Shown: positions 24,165 to 35,839 of the stretch, piece by piece
Numbering within the stretch: position 1 is the stretch's first letter
How the letters are laid out: each line of letters starts with the position of its first letter
Source of the DNA: Siphonodentalium dalli
Taxonomy: Eukaryota; Mollusca; Scaphopoda; Gadilida; Siphonodentaliidae
Direction: 5' to 3'
Assembly (NCBI GenBank): GCA_032622095.1
Contig: CP136061.1
Coordinates: forward strand, 120,540,754 to 120,604,753
DNA: 64,000 bases
The notes under the pieces: generated by a model
Database searches by the model: none
Told to the model about the DNA's origin: nothing
The model's input: only the letters and a program-made list of their open reading frames with translations
Made by a program: the position numbers and the translations under genes

Positions 24165-27100
24165 TAGTGCTGCATGGAAAGCGCATATTGCAATGAAATA
24201 CTCTTGATAGGCGATTTCAATGAACGCACATCGAATGCGTTAGCATACCTATAGTAGTTGATAATGATTGTGATATTGACTTCATCGACTTGGATTTGGA
24301 CCTCTCGATGGATCAGTTATTTTCGAAGAAGCTAATCCCCCCAAAGATACAGTATGGATAAAACGAATAATAACTTTGGTTGTCAGAGTTATTATATTTA
24401 TGTCAAGGTACTGATCTATTTTTTCGAAATGGGAGAGCAGGTGATGACCGATTGTGTACTAACTTACATCTTGCTACGCTATTTGCTCTAAAGGTGTAAT
24501 CATATTAGTAACGAATTTGATAGTCTATTTTCGGACGCCCATTCGTATATTAAAACCAGAATAACCACACCAGGAACTGAAACAATATCAAAGCCCTCAT
24601 AAAAACTTGGGACCCTAGCAAAACTTCAGAATTTACTTGGGGCCCAAATATAGACAAAATTAGCCGACATTAGAAGCAATTTAAACACCTTGGCAGTTGA
24701 TAACATTGACTCTACGAAAATAAATGATTCGGCTAATATGATAACAAATATTCTTTGTACTGGTGCCGAAAAGACTTTGTTTGAATAAAAAGTGTAAAGT
24801 CAAAAATAACAATTAACCTTGGTTCACTCGATCATGTCGATTGGCACGAAAAGCTATCGAAAGCTGTGAGAGATATTAGGCGTTTATCGAATGATGATAC
24901 GAGATATGTATTAAGAGAGAAGTCTCAAGAGTACAAACAGGAGTTAGAATTTGCCATGTCAAAGCATAGAGATCACGTATCTCGTGAAATGACAAACTAA
25001 AGTAAATAACCCTATAGGAAATTTTGGAATAAACTTGGCGGAAATGGAATAGAGGGCTGTTCCTCGTATAGGCATAGCTACCCTCGATGAATACTACAAA
25101 GAGCTTAACAATTTAACACACTCTCAAGACATCGACATCGAATGCAATTGTAATGAATTGGATCGCGATAGCGTATTAAACAGGCCAATATCTACAAAAG
25201 AAATAAAATCAGCTTTGACAAGTTTTCAAAATAAGTCTTCCTGGGGAAGATATGTTCCTCAATGAATATCTAAAATCAACATCAGACAGCATGGTAGAGA
25301 TTTACTGTATACTGTTCAATCTTATATTAGACTCAGGGTGTATACCGATGCATGGGGAACAAAAATAAGGGAGACACGAAGAACCCCAAAAAATATAGAC
25401 CCATAACGCTATTAAAGGTACTCAATCCGAACAGAGGGTCCCCATCTCAACAGATTCCAACAACAACAATCCGATCAGAGGGTCCTATATTACTATTTCT
25501 TTGGCTTTGGGGGTAAAAGATATTTGATTCGAGTCGAGGAACCCATCAAACAAAGCTCAGAGTTATTAGATATTGATTTTTGAAATTTGTTAGTTTCTCG
25601 AGATGAGTACTAATAGTTGCCGTCAGTTTCGTAACCTGCGCGAGATGTGTACACCAAAACAATATTCAAACAGACAAGGATGGATAACTCTAAAATCAAG
25701 CGGTAATAATAACGCAATTTTGACTGAGTTCTGGGCCAGAACGTATTCCCGATAATGAAAAATAATAGATTTCTAAAATCGATATCTAACAAATCTGAGC
25801 TTTGATGGGTGACTTCCTCGACACGAATAAAATATTTTTGACCCCCGAAGCCATTGAAATAGTAATTGAGAGGAGTTTTATCGGATTGAGTACCTTTAAG
25901 CTGCTTTGGTAAAGTATTCACGAAAATTCTTACAAATAGAATGTACACTTATGTTGAAGAAAATGCGACACTTCTCGAAAACCAATCAGGTTCGTTGTTT
26001 TTCGAGAAGGTCATTCTACCACTGACAACATATTTCAATTACACATTCTAAGTGAATTTGCAATGAAAATAAACACAAACCGTTATTGTGCATTTGTCGA
26101 CATTGAAAAACCATTTAACAAAGTTTGGAGAATAGGTCTATGGCAAAAACTCCTGTAAAAAAAAATTAATGGAAAATAAATTCAAGGTCATACATGTATA
26201 TACGCAACATGTATTCTAATATAAAGTCATATGTGAACTTTGGTAATGATAAGTCTGGTTATTTCCCCTGTCTGTCAGGGCCCCTGACAATTACCCCATC
26301 CCTGACTCAGGGGTCAGACAAGGCGTGAACTACTGTATCTATCTGTATCTACTTAAACGACTTCCAAAGTTTCATGACACATATTATTATTGCGCTCAAA
26401 AATATTTATTTCGAATTGGAAAATAGAATCAATGTGTTTTTGAAACTGTTTATATTCGTTTATGCAGATGACAGTGTCTTAATGGCAGCCACTCCCAAGA
26501 AACTTCAAACTGAGCTGGACATGCTCCATAAATACTACAAAAGATGGAAACTGACAGTAAACTAAAATTCTTCTAATATCCAAAAGGAGTAAGCCAAAAA
26601 AATGTAAAATTCATGTACGATGGAAAGGAACTAGAAGTAGTTACAAAATTCAGTTACACGTATCTCGGAATAGTTCTTACTAAATCCGGTTCATTCTCTG
26701 AAGCAAAAACACAAATACTTGCAAATAAAGCAATAAAAACAATAATCTATGTCATTTCTAAGACAAGAACACACTGTTTATTACAAGTACTACCGATACT
26801 TACGTACGGATGTGAAGAGTTCCGATTGACGTAACAATTCATTTCATAATGGTGAAGTATTGGGCTAAAATAATGAACATGGATGGAAGCAGATACTGTA
26901 AAAACATATACAACTTAGTTAGTACATTTCATAGAAATTTTCTGCCTAGCTTTTTGTGGATACTATATTACCGAAAATTCTACGTTATTAATTTGTACCA
27001 TATTTCACAAAATATAGCGTCTGAAGTACTCGCAATTGTAAATATTTACTTCTCAAACCGATGCGAATTAATCAAGATGAACAAACGGCCATAAGTATGT
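24165..27100 (+). pseudogene. Decayed non-LTR retrotransposon (LINE 1): endonuclease and reverse transcriptase relic
   Basis: Plus-strand fragments occur in the order expected for a CR1/Jockey/I-type LINE. An APE endonuclease motif (LLIGDFNERT) is at 24201-24230. RT finger-region remnants follow at 25150-25410, then a palm motif of the AFVDIEK type near 26088. The catalytic YADD is at 26461-26472, followed by a WKLTVN block and a thumb-like segment ending near ILTYGCE (about 26790-26815). Many stops and frameshifts separate the pieces, so no protein can be made. The RT is split by a TTAA element at 25416-25895. The family-level call rests on motifs and order; the clade is inferred. Confidence 0.85.
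25416..25895. mobile_element. 480-bp TTAA-flanked foldback inserted in LINE 1
   Basis: Termini AGGTACTCAATCCGA and the complement are flanked by TTAA at 25412-25415 and 25896-25899. The inner arms (about 25485-25600 and 25760-25880) are imperfect inverted copies. Removing the element plus one TTAA rejoins the conserved RT motif region (PITLL before, SCFGK after) in frame, which fixes the boundaries. No transposase; piggyBac-type by target site. Confidence 0.88.
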
Positions 27101-27559
27101 AAATGTTTGTCACTGCGGTTAATACATGCATGTATAAGAATGGCGTTATGTGTTGCCCATTTGCGTATAACATTTATGAGAATAAAAAGGTGACCGTTCA
27201 AAAACACACCGACATGCACCCCATGACTGCACCCCATGACTGCACCTAGCGACTAAAAGATTGCCTTTTGGTCACTGGTCGAAGTCAATGGTGGGTGTAG
27301 TTGTCTCGCCAAGAAAGGGTGAAGGGCCTGCGAAATGCAGTCCGATCATCCTACCCGGCCTTCCACCGGAAACGACTCAACTACATCCGCCCAAAGAGAT
27401 GGCGTTTTGGGGTGTTGGCTTCTTTTAAGAACAAAGAAGTCAAATTTGATTCCAATTTGATGATGACCCATGTGTTCTGATAGGTGGTTCACACACCACA
27501 TATCAAGATATTCTTTTGAAGTGTGATCATGTCATCATTAGAAACACAAAACATGATTT
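27101..27559. other. No gene recognised
   Basis: Spacer with a duplicated CACCCCATGACTGCACC phrase near 27214-27246 and an imperfect inverted pair around GTGTAGTTG / CAACTACATC (27293-27380). Possibly the left part of the repeat that follows. Confidence 0.4.
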
Positions 27560-28390
27560 CGAACAAAGGTGCATAACTCCGTCAAAATCATTGGACCGAG
27601 ACCAACATGACCTGTATTTTCTGAAGTGTAAACCATTTACTGATTATCGAGATATTATCTTAAACATTGCTCAAGTTACCACACAGACAACCCAGACATG
27701 TACTATTTATACATGTAAGTCTAAAAAGAGGCATTACTCCGTCACACCGCATACCAGATATCAAGAAGTTGTGTTGCTCAAGCTTTAATTCGGACATCCC
27801 AAAAATGTGTGATTTCTAAGTTGAACAAGTTGCATAACTCCCTTAAAATCCAACGGACTGTCACCACTGAAATGCGAATGTGACAAATGTCTCCTAAAAT
27901 GTAAACCACATACCAGATATCAAGATATACTGTTGAGCATTGATCAAGTTACCATGCAGACAACTAAAAAAAATGTGATTTCTAAGTTGAAAAAAAGACA
28001 TAACTCCGGCTGATAACTCCGTCAAATTTTTTTTTTATCACCAGGCCATAATCAAAATCGAACTCTCACAAATCTCAAATGTGATTTACATTCCAAATTT
28101 CAAGAAATGATGTGTTATATATTGCTCAAGTTACATGTATCATCCGTACAATCCAAACAACTGCGAATTGAAGCCGAATTCTAAGACTAAAAAGGGGCAT
28201 AACTCCGTCAAAAATTATCAGACCGTGACCAAATTAGATTTTGACATGACGTTCTCAATTACCAACTACATATCAAATTCCATGGAAGTATGATTCATGT
28301 AATAATATTGAAGTTGTGATCCGGACACCACGAATGGACGACGGACATGCTGATGATAATGGTCCTCCGAAATGTGTCGGGGACAATAAT
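27560..28390. repeat. Dispersed repeat with about five CATAACTCCGTCAAA units
   Basis: Units beginning GCATAACTCCGTCAAAAT-like occur near 27568, 27733, 27831, 27990 and 28196. They carry recurring phrases (ACATATCAAG, GCTCAAGTTACC, ATGTGATTTCTAAG) and are followed by a GGACGACGGACATG motif near 28335. The layout (core repeats plus a short GAC/GGAC-rich tail) resembles the satellite-bearing non-autonomous elements known in marine invertebrates. Class not proven. Confidence 0.6.
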
Positions 28391-28553
28391 TGTTCGATAC
28401 AAGAGTACTCTCTATTACCATAAAAAGTTCCCCAAACGGAGAGTTCCTCATCATATAAAACCTGTGCAACACCGGGTCACCACGCTATATAGATACATCA
28501 TAGAGACGGGCACTCTATAAAACTATTAAGATTTCTGCAGACGCATTGTCTTC

Positions 28554-29015
28554 TAGGAATCAGGGAGCTAAATGTGTTCTAGAGTCGGGGAGCGAGTACA
28601 CCGTGGAACCCTAAAGGTGACGGTAACTGAAGAATGACCTTCACCTGATACATGCGACACGTTATTAAAGGATGACATCGCGTTTATTTGATTTGTACAT
28701 AATATCTAAATAATTTAAACTGGTGAATGAATGGGGGAACGGATTTTTGTGAGCGGGAAATGTATTTAACTAGCTGTTGTAGATCTGGGTTTTTCCAGAT
28801 CAAATTTGGCTGTGAGATAGCCCTGTCGTACACTTGGGGATTTATTTTAAAAACTAAACACATGACCTATGATTTTTCTTGCATTTTCGTGATCAACTGG
28901 TGTCAATCTAGCTGGGTAAACATCACTGGTATGGCCTGCAGGCTTCAATTCAGCGAATTTGGCCGAAACGTTAACACTGTCGCCTATGGGAAACCATTTA
29001 GTTCCGTGATTCCTA
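28554..29015 (+). mobile_element. 460-bp terminal-inverted-repeat element, copy 2
   Basis: TAGGAATCAGGGAGC at the left end and CCGTGATTCCTA at the right. Nearly identical to copy 3 at 29907 and in the same orientation, about 1.35 kb apart. The 100-codon open frame inside is shared with copy 3 but not kept in the diverged copy 1, so it is not treated as a gene. Confidence 0.85.
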
Positions 29016-29906
29016 TAAGAAAAATTTGAATTTTACGAAATTTCACGTCTCACCATGATAAGTTGTTATTTCCATATTTTCTTATTTTCAAATGAAAATT
29101 ACCACATTTTGGACAGATTTAAAGAAGAAACGCATGGATTCGCCTGTAGATAGTAAAGAAAGTGATAAATCTGGTAATTTTGCATGGATGTCAGGTACCA
29201 TTAGGGGGTCAGGGGGTCTAAAGCCCCCCTCCCCACAATTTTGAGGAGTGTTAGCCTCCCCCCCCCCCATTGGGAAAATGTGCCATTTGACCCAATTAAG
29301 CTTTTCCGACACCCAGTAGCCTTATCTGGGACCGTAGCCCCACCCCAAGTCGGGGGGGGGGGGGGGGTGACGACATCACCACTAGAGTTACTGTCGTGCA
29401 AAACTGTCATGGCAGCTTTGTTAAACAGACAGTATGCCCTACCATCTGGTAAAATTTCATGCCTGAGGCTGTGTCTGATGTTGTATCATAATGTTTCGAT
29501 ATTTAAATTGACTTATGGTTGCTTTACATTGCTATTAAAAAAAATAAATATATATTTTCTGTTAATTTTGGTAAATATTTATTATAAATTGCCAAATTCT
29601 GTATGAAAAGGGTTTAAAATTGGACAATATATCCCTCTCAAAATGTATATTAACATTTCCTCTTCAATTTAGTAATATTATGGTATATAAGGACATACTT
29701 CAGTTATACAAGATGCATTAGCTAGTAAAATTGAAAAAAAAGCTAATTTTTTTGGCTTTATTTTGAGGATTGACACTAATTTTCAGGATGCCTCATATTG
29801 GAAAAATAAACCACTACTGCTCGATATAATCCATTTTTGATTTCAGTAAGGTCTATATTTTGATAAAATACTATAAGAAACGCTGTTATTCACACATATA
29901 CATATA
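29016..29906. other. No gene recognised; C-run and G-run hairpin
   Basis: A CCCCCCCCCC run near 29259-29269 and a G-run near 29352-29368 face each other across about 85 bp and could pair. Otherwise AT-rich DNA. Confidence 0.5.
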
Positions 29907-30367
29907 TAGGAATCAGGGAGCTAAATGTGTTCTAGAGTCGGGGAGCGAGTACACCGTGGAACCCTAAAGGTGAAGGTAACTGAAGAATGACCTTCACCTG
30001 ATACATGCGACACGTTATTAAAGGATGACATCGCGTTTATTTGATTTGTACATAATATCTAAATAATTTAAACTGGTGAATGAATGGGGGAACGGATTTT
30101 TGTGAGCGGGAAATGTATTTAACTAGCTGTTGTAGATCTGGGTTTTTCCAGATCAAATTTGGCTGTGAGATAGCCCTGTCGTACACTTGGGGATTTATTT
30201 TAAAAAGTAAACACATGACCTATGATTTTTCTTGCATTTTCGTGATCAACTGGTGTCAATCTAGCTGGGTAAACATCACTGGTATGGCCTGCAGGCTTCA
30301 ATTCAGCGAATTTGGCCGAAACGTTAACACTGTCGCCTATGGGAAACCATTTAGTTCCGTGATTCCT
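29907..30367 (+). mobile_element. 460-bp terminal-inverted-repeat element, copy 3
   Basis: Same termini and body as copy 2, with very few differences, pointing to recent movement or a local duplication. Confidence 0.85.
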
Positions 30368-31014
30368 CTAGCACCTCATAAAATAGCCCACCATTATAAG
30401 ACGGTGTGTTCTGACGGGCGAAAGTTACCTACTGCTCATTTTACCTACCGCTCATTTTCGGGATTTGGATGATACTATACCCCTGTACCAAAAAGTCGCA
30501 AATACTGGGTCAAGTGAAATATACTATATACCATGCAAATACTAATCAAGTCTCGTCTACATGCATGGGTATTTTACATCTTCTTGTTTGTATGCATCAT
30601 ACCCGCTTAATACACTACGTCTATTATTATACATTACTTAATTCATATTCTTTAGCAAGTGCAACAGAAATATACATGGAATATGAAACACATATTTTAA
30701 GTGGGCCACACAATTATTATACTGTGCAGTAACTGAATGCATGTTGTCTGGTCTGTATATTTGTTCGCATGATGCATGTGTCCGCGTACCTGCCAATCGA
30801 CATAGCTGTATGCGTATATGTACATTGTATGTCTGTCGCTCTGACTTTGATTTCTGTCTGAATATGTATTCATTTGTATATGTCTTCTTCACCTGTTCGT
30901 CCCACTTTGTGTAAAGTGTAAATTACTGATAAGCATAACTGAATAAATCAACGTGGGCGCAAATGTAATATCGACCACAACATACATGTACATCTGCTGC
31001 TGCGAACAATCACC
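30368..31014. other. Upstream region of the dehydrogenase gene
   Basis: No clear TATA box or CpG island is seen. A repeated TTACCTACYGCTCATTTT phrase occurs near 30425-30460. The 5' untranslated region and promoter presumably lie here or further upstream, but I cannot place the start of transcription. Confidence 0.35.
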
Positions 31015-31146
31015 ATGGAACGCTGGACAGGTCGCATTGCCTTGGTAACAGGGGCGTCCGCTGGCATGGGCGCAGTATTTTCAAAGCGACTACTTTCTAG
31101 TGGCATGATCGTCTTTGGATGCAGTAACGAAGACACAAAATTACAG
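31015..31146 (+). CDS. Short-chain dehydrogenase/reductase, DHRS11-type: exon 1
   Basis: The ATG at 31015 is in a good Kozak context (CACCATGG) and opens 44 codons ending at a GTTAGT donor (phase 0). Residues 3-11 form the first beta strand of a Rossmann fold, and residues 12-19 are TGASAGMG, the TGxxxGxG cofactor motif of classical SDRs. The start RW-x-R-x-ALVTGAS and the following GCS match DHRS11 (17-beta-hydroxysteroid/3-keto reductase of the NADP(H)-dependent classical SDR group). In vertebrate DHRS11 an Arg follows this segment (GCAR); here it reads GCSNED, so a usual NADP-contact Arg is missing and cofactor preference is uncertain. Substrate is not predictable from this half. Continues with exon 2 29.4 kb downstream. 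Confidence 0.92.
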
Positions 31147-32746
31147 GTTAGTGACAATTAATATTAATGTAGCTTTATAGAAACACCATGCGTATTATTG
31201 TCCAGTAAATCTATTTCGGCACAATCTCCCATATACAATAGCGGTATTTCTGTTTAAAATGTAAATTTTCTGTATATATCACAACCCCCCCCCTCCCATA
31301 ATCGTGGTTGAGATTAATTCTATCATACAATTCATTAAACTGTTTATGTCCGTGATGGGGATTTGAAAATCGTATTGGGCGAGGCTCTGTCGAGCCCACT
31401 AGATGGCAAGTCCCCCTGACGAGAAATTACTGTCGGTTCGACGGTTTCTGGCCGTCATAATCGACGGTCCCATACCGTTTAATCAGTTTGACGGTCCCAT
31501 ACCGTTATTTTATGTGCCCATGAAAATTGTCTAAATTAATTATTTTCGTGATTCAAAGTCATTCCGTCAAAATTCAATAGTATATTTATCGTCGACCATA
31601 TTATATACGGCAATGACTCCATACAGTATGACTGAATCTTACTCTGCTGATATTTAATATGTATTATTAATGCGGCATTCGTTCTGTGTTATGCGTACGA
31701 ATTAGACGTACGAATTATCATGAGTACGCGCGATACGTAATTCTCATTCCGGGGTTAAGTTACGTACCGCTTTCGCAAAGCTCATTTCTTCGCCATTTTA
31801 TGATTTATCGTTGATAGCAAACTGTTGTTTTTTTGGGAAACTGTTACCTTTTCGGTTGCGGACAGCTATTAAGACGGTCTGATTTCGGTTCCTTTAATAA
31901 CGGACAAGTTGCATTTCAGCGAATAGCGGCTTAATCATTGACAATTTCCACTAAATTCGAGAGTAGAGATTCATGTCAATCATGGCGTGATCCGCCGCCC
32001 GGGGTCTGACTTCATTCGACGCATTGCTGATGTTGAAATTGCAGTGTTATGACTTAGCATCAAAACACTGGCACATTTACTGACACGGGAGGATACAGGT
32101 ACAATTAACACAAGCTTCGACGTCAACCAACCAACAGTGACAATAATAACAACAACGACTCAACGAGCAGCTATTAGTATTACTATTAGAATTTAGAATG
32201 TTGACAATCCAGTTGACAGTTTTCTGAATCTGATTGTTTCAAAGAACATGCTTGTACATTTACAAGAGAGGATATACATGTACTGTATGCACCAGTGTAA
32301 TTCACAAGAGCTTCAGTGCCAACAACAACACCATAAACAATGAACTGACGCTGCGCAGTGACGGATGATCACATATCTACAATTCCAACTTTACAATTAC
32401 ACGGAAAAATTCATCCCGTGTTCATCAATTTTCAATGAAACGTGTGGATATGAGACATTGTCATCATTCGCCATGTTATCGTCAAGTTATTACGACAATT
32501 TACCGGGAGTACACTATTGGTTGGATGTTCTTATCAAACTATCTTTGGATGACTAACTGATATTGATACTACATGTTTACAAGTCAGTGTCGTGATACCA
32601 GTATACAGTTTGATGCATCATGCTTTAAAATTTCATGGAAAATGTGCGACTACATGAGAACATTGTCGCCAAGTCATCGCGCACAGTTATTATGGGATCT
32701 GCTGTTGTCTTGACGGTTCCAATCCCAACTAGCTGTTATTGATATA
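31147..32746. other. First part of intron 1, no gene recognised
   Basis: Intronic DNA of the dehydrogenase gene. A short direct repeat of GACGGTCCCATACCGTT lies at 31464-31505. No other feature is supported. Confidence 0.6.
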
Positions 32747-33243
32747 CAGTACCAGTCAAAAGAAGTGGTATATTAAGCTCGCTATTTTCGCGCCCAATAT
32801 CGCAATAATATTGCAAGTGGAAACGCTTATAAGCATGTCGCTTGTGATATTATTGCAATATTTTGCGCTTAATATCTCAATATTTTGCGCTTAATATTGC
32901 GACATCTTGCGCTCAAAATTGTGACATTTAAATCAAATTATTGCTATTATCTTCTATATTGTTTATTGTATAAATAGAGACAATGTTTTGGATATGTATA
33001 TAATTATAGTTGTAAATGCTATATGTACACTATATGTACACTATATGCACAGTATTTATCTAATATAAATATAACACTATAGGGTCTGTATGAAATTTAT
33101 CGCGTTTAGTATTGCAATAATAAGCACGACAGATTTTTGGTAGTGTTCTATAATCACGCCTTTTTGTAAATTAAGCATGCGCAATATCGCAATAATGCCA
33201 ATAAAGGTGCGCCTAAAAATACCACTTCTTCTGACTGGTACTG
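32747..33243. mobile_element. Tc1/mariner-type MITE, 497 bp
   Basis: Terminal inverted repeats of about 25 bp, CAGTACCAGTCAAAAGAAGT at the left and its complement at the right, are flanked by TA at 32745 and 33244. CAGT termini plus TA duplication are typical of Tc1/mariner. The interior is AT-rich with repeated GCGCTTAATAT words and no transposase. Confidence 0.85.
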
Positions 33244-34458
33244 TAATTATATAACATAGATGTACTCAATACGTTTGGTGATGATTTCAAAGATTCTATT
33301 CTTGAACAGATTGACTCGGATGGTATCTTTAAAAAATCCTACTAATAACGTTTTAAATAATGACATAGGTATTGAGGAAGTCCTGGATGCTATTAAAGGG
33401 GCCAAACTAGGCAAAGCGACAGATTATGACGAAATCCCCATGGAAGTTTTAAAAAATGATTATGCTGCGAACCTGATTCATAAACTGATACAAACATGCT
33501 TCGATTATGGCAAAGTGCCAAAAATGTGGTTAGATCTATAATAATATGTCCTATTCTCAAAGACAGTATGTCAGATCCTTCTATTCCATTAAATTATCGT
33601 GGTAGAAGCTTATACAATCGGTAATCTGTAAAATTTACAGCTCTATTTTAAATACTCGTTTAGTCAGGGGGGGGGGTCGGAAAGATTTTCCAGGCACGTA
33701 TGATGGGGTGGGTGGGTGTCTCTTGGGTCCAAAAAGCAGTTTTTTCCATATGTCAATATTGTTTTCCATTCCTGCTATTGAGTCTTATTTTGGTGTGTTT
33801 TGAACAGAAACGGGTCATATATAGTTACTAGTAATGCTATACTACATATAGAGGTTATCAGAAGTTGGATCAGTTGCACAATGGCCAACAATAACCCAAA
33901 TTCAACTTGATAGAACTAGAAACTGCGCTATTGGAAAAATTAAATTTAATCAGGATTCCATCTACTGATACAACAAAATAAGAATAACTATGCAGAACTC
34001 AGCTGAAAATAAGTAATAAAATGAAAGCACACTTGACCATATGTGACATGGAAATAAAGATATAATAAATAATGGAATAAAATAGACTTTTGACAACGTA
34101 AAACATAAAATCTTAATAAATAAATTTAAGGCCAGCCGGGCCAGCTTATTTAATGTTAATCACAGTAACGAAGATTTTATCGCCACTGATATCGTGAGCA
34201 AAAAAGAAGTGAAATTGGGCTATTCATCCATATTATTCCCAATTATTACGAAGCCTATTACTTCAGGCAGTGGCTACCAGCCTGCCATTACACGCTATAA
34301 CATGTTTCCTCAGTTCTGGTTTCTGAGATACCCCAAGAAGAGTAGCGCGGGTATATCATGGTTATGTTTGGTATTAGCATTATTCTTCAAACTGGGATGA
34401 ACGGGGATGAACAGTTGTATTTCCACATGTTTTGATGAACAATTTGAATCCAGCAATA

Positions 34459-34673
34459 CAGTAATGCCCTAATTAAACGACTCCATAACCACAGCAGAAT
34501 AATGAGTAATTTTTCAGGATTTAGTCGAAAATATTATATGTCATTCATCGGAAAGCTCTCCTCTCCCCGAGAGCTTTCCGATGAATGACAACAAGCCATA
34601 TTTCCGACTAAATCCTGAAAAATTACCTATTATTCTGATATGGTTATGGAGTCGATTAATTAGGGCATTACTG
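34459..34673. mobile_element. Palindromic Tc1-type MITE in the left arm of the hAT-like foldback
   Basis: CAGTAATGCCCTAATTA termini with flanking TA (34457 and 34674) bound a 215-bp palindrome whose centre is a strong GGAAAGCTCTC stem. The same element, shortened, sits at the mirror position in the right arm. Confidence 0.8.
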
Positions 34674-35165
34674 TATATCACATAGCAAATATCAAATAAT
34701 CTGAAATTTGTTGTACCGGTACCATGTATTATGTGGAATACTCAAATGTGATTATGTGACTAGATCATGTGACTATATATTATGAAAATGAATGTTAATA
34801 AAAACTTTGGCACTCTGCCTATATATCCCTTGAAATGTGATTATGTTGACACATTTCTTGATTAATGACACTTCTATGATAAATTCAAATAGTATCGTTA
34901 TCTCATTATGCACTGTTCTAATCAAATATCGCGCAATAAATTATGATAATGCAGGATAATCAGCTATTTGGTTGCTCAATTGATAATTTTCTCAAATTTA
35001 GGGGGGGGGGGGGGTGGGTGTCCAAAACTGACCGGAAAAAACTTCCTGAAACGGAAAAAAAAGGGTGGGTGTCCAAAATTGCCTGGAAAAAAGGCCGGAA
35101 ATGGAAGAAATTGGGTGGGTGGGTCCACCGAGGCCGGAAAAAATTAAAATGATCATACGTGCCCA

Positions 35166-35190
35166 GGGGGGGGGGGGGGGGGGGGGGGGG
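35166..35190 (+). repeat. 25-base G homopolymer at the foldback centre
   Basis: An uninterrupted G run at the exact symmetry centre of the 3-kb inverted repeat. Its length could vary in the population, and assembly length is unreliable here. On the G strand it could form quadruplex structure. Confidence 0.9.
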
Positions 35191-35704
35191 TCGGAAACAA
35201 TTTCCAGGCACGTATGATCATTTTAATTTTTTCCGGCCACGGGGGACCCACCCACCCAATTTCTTCCGTTTCCGGCCTTTTTTTCCAGACAATTTTGGAC
35301 ACCCACCCTTTTTTTTCCGTTTCAGGAAGTTTTTTTCCGGTCGGTTTTGGACACCCACCCCCCCCCTTAGAATTTGAGAAAAATTATCAATTGAGCAACC
35401 AAATAGCTGATTATCCTGCATTATCATAATTTATTGCGCGATATTTGAATTGAACAGTGCATAATGAGATAACTATACTATTTGAATTTATCATATAAGT
35501 GTCATTAATCAAGAAATGTGTCAACATAATCACATTTCTAGGGATATATAGGCAGAGTGCCAAGGTTTTTATTAACATTCATTTTCATAATATATAGTCA
35601 CATGATCTAGTCACATAATCACATTTGAGTATTCTACAGAATACATGGTGCCGGTACAACAAATTTCAGATTATTTGATATTTTGATATTTGCTATGTGA
35701 TATA

Positions 35705-35839
35705 TAGTAATGCCCTAATTAATCGACTCCATAACCACAGCAGAATAATGGGTAATTTAATTTTAATTTCCGACTAAATCCTGAAAAATTACTCATTATT
35801 CTGCTGTGGTTATGGAGTCGTTTAATTAGGGCATTACTG
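35705..35839. mobile_element. Palindromic Tc1-type MITE, right-arm copy with its centre deleted
   Basis: Mirror copy of 34459-34673 without about 80 bp of the central stem, beginning TAGTAATGCCC (first base changed) and ending GGGCATTACTG. Confidence 0.8.

Noticed and set aside
34943-35429. Pro/Phe/Lys-rich frames around the G25 run
   Set aside because: Produced by the inverted repeat and homopolymer and read symmetrically on both strands.
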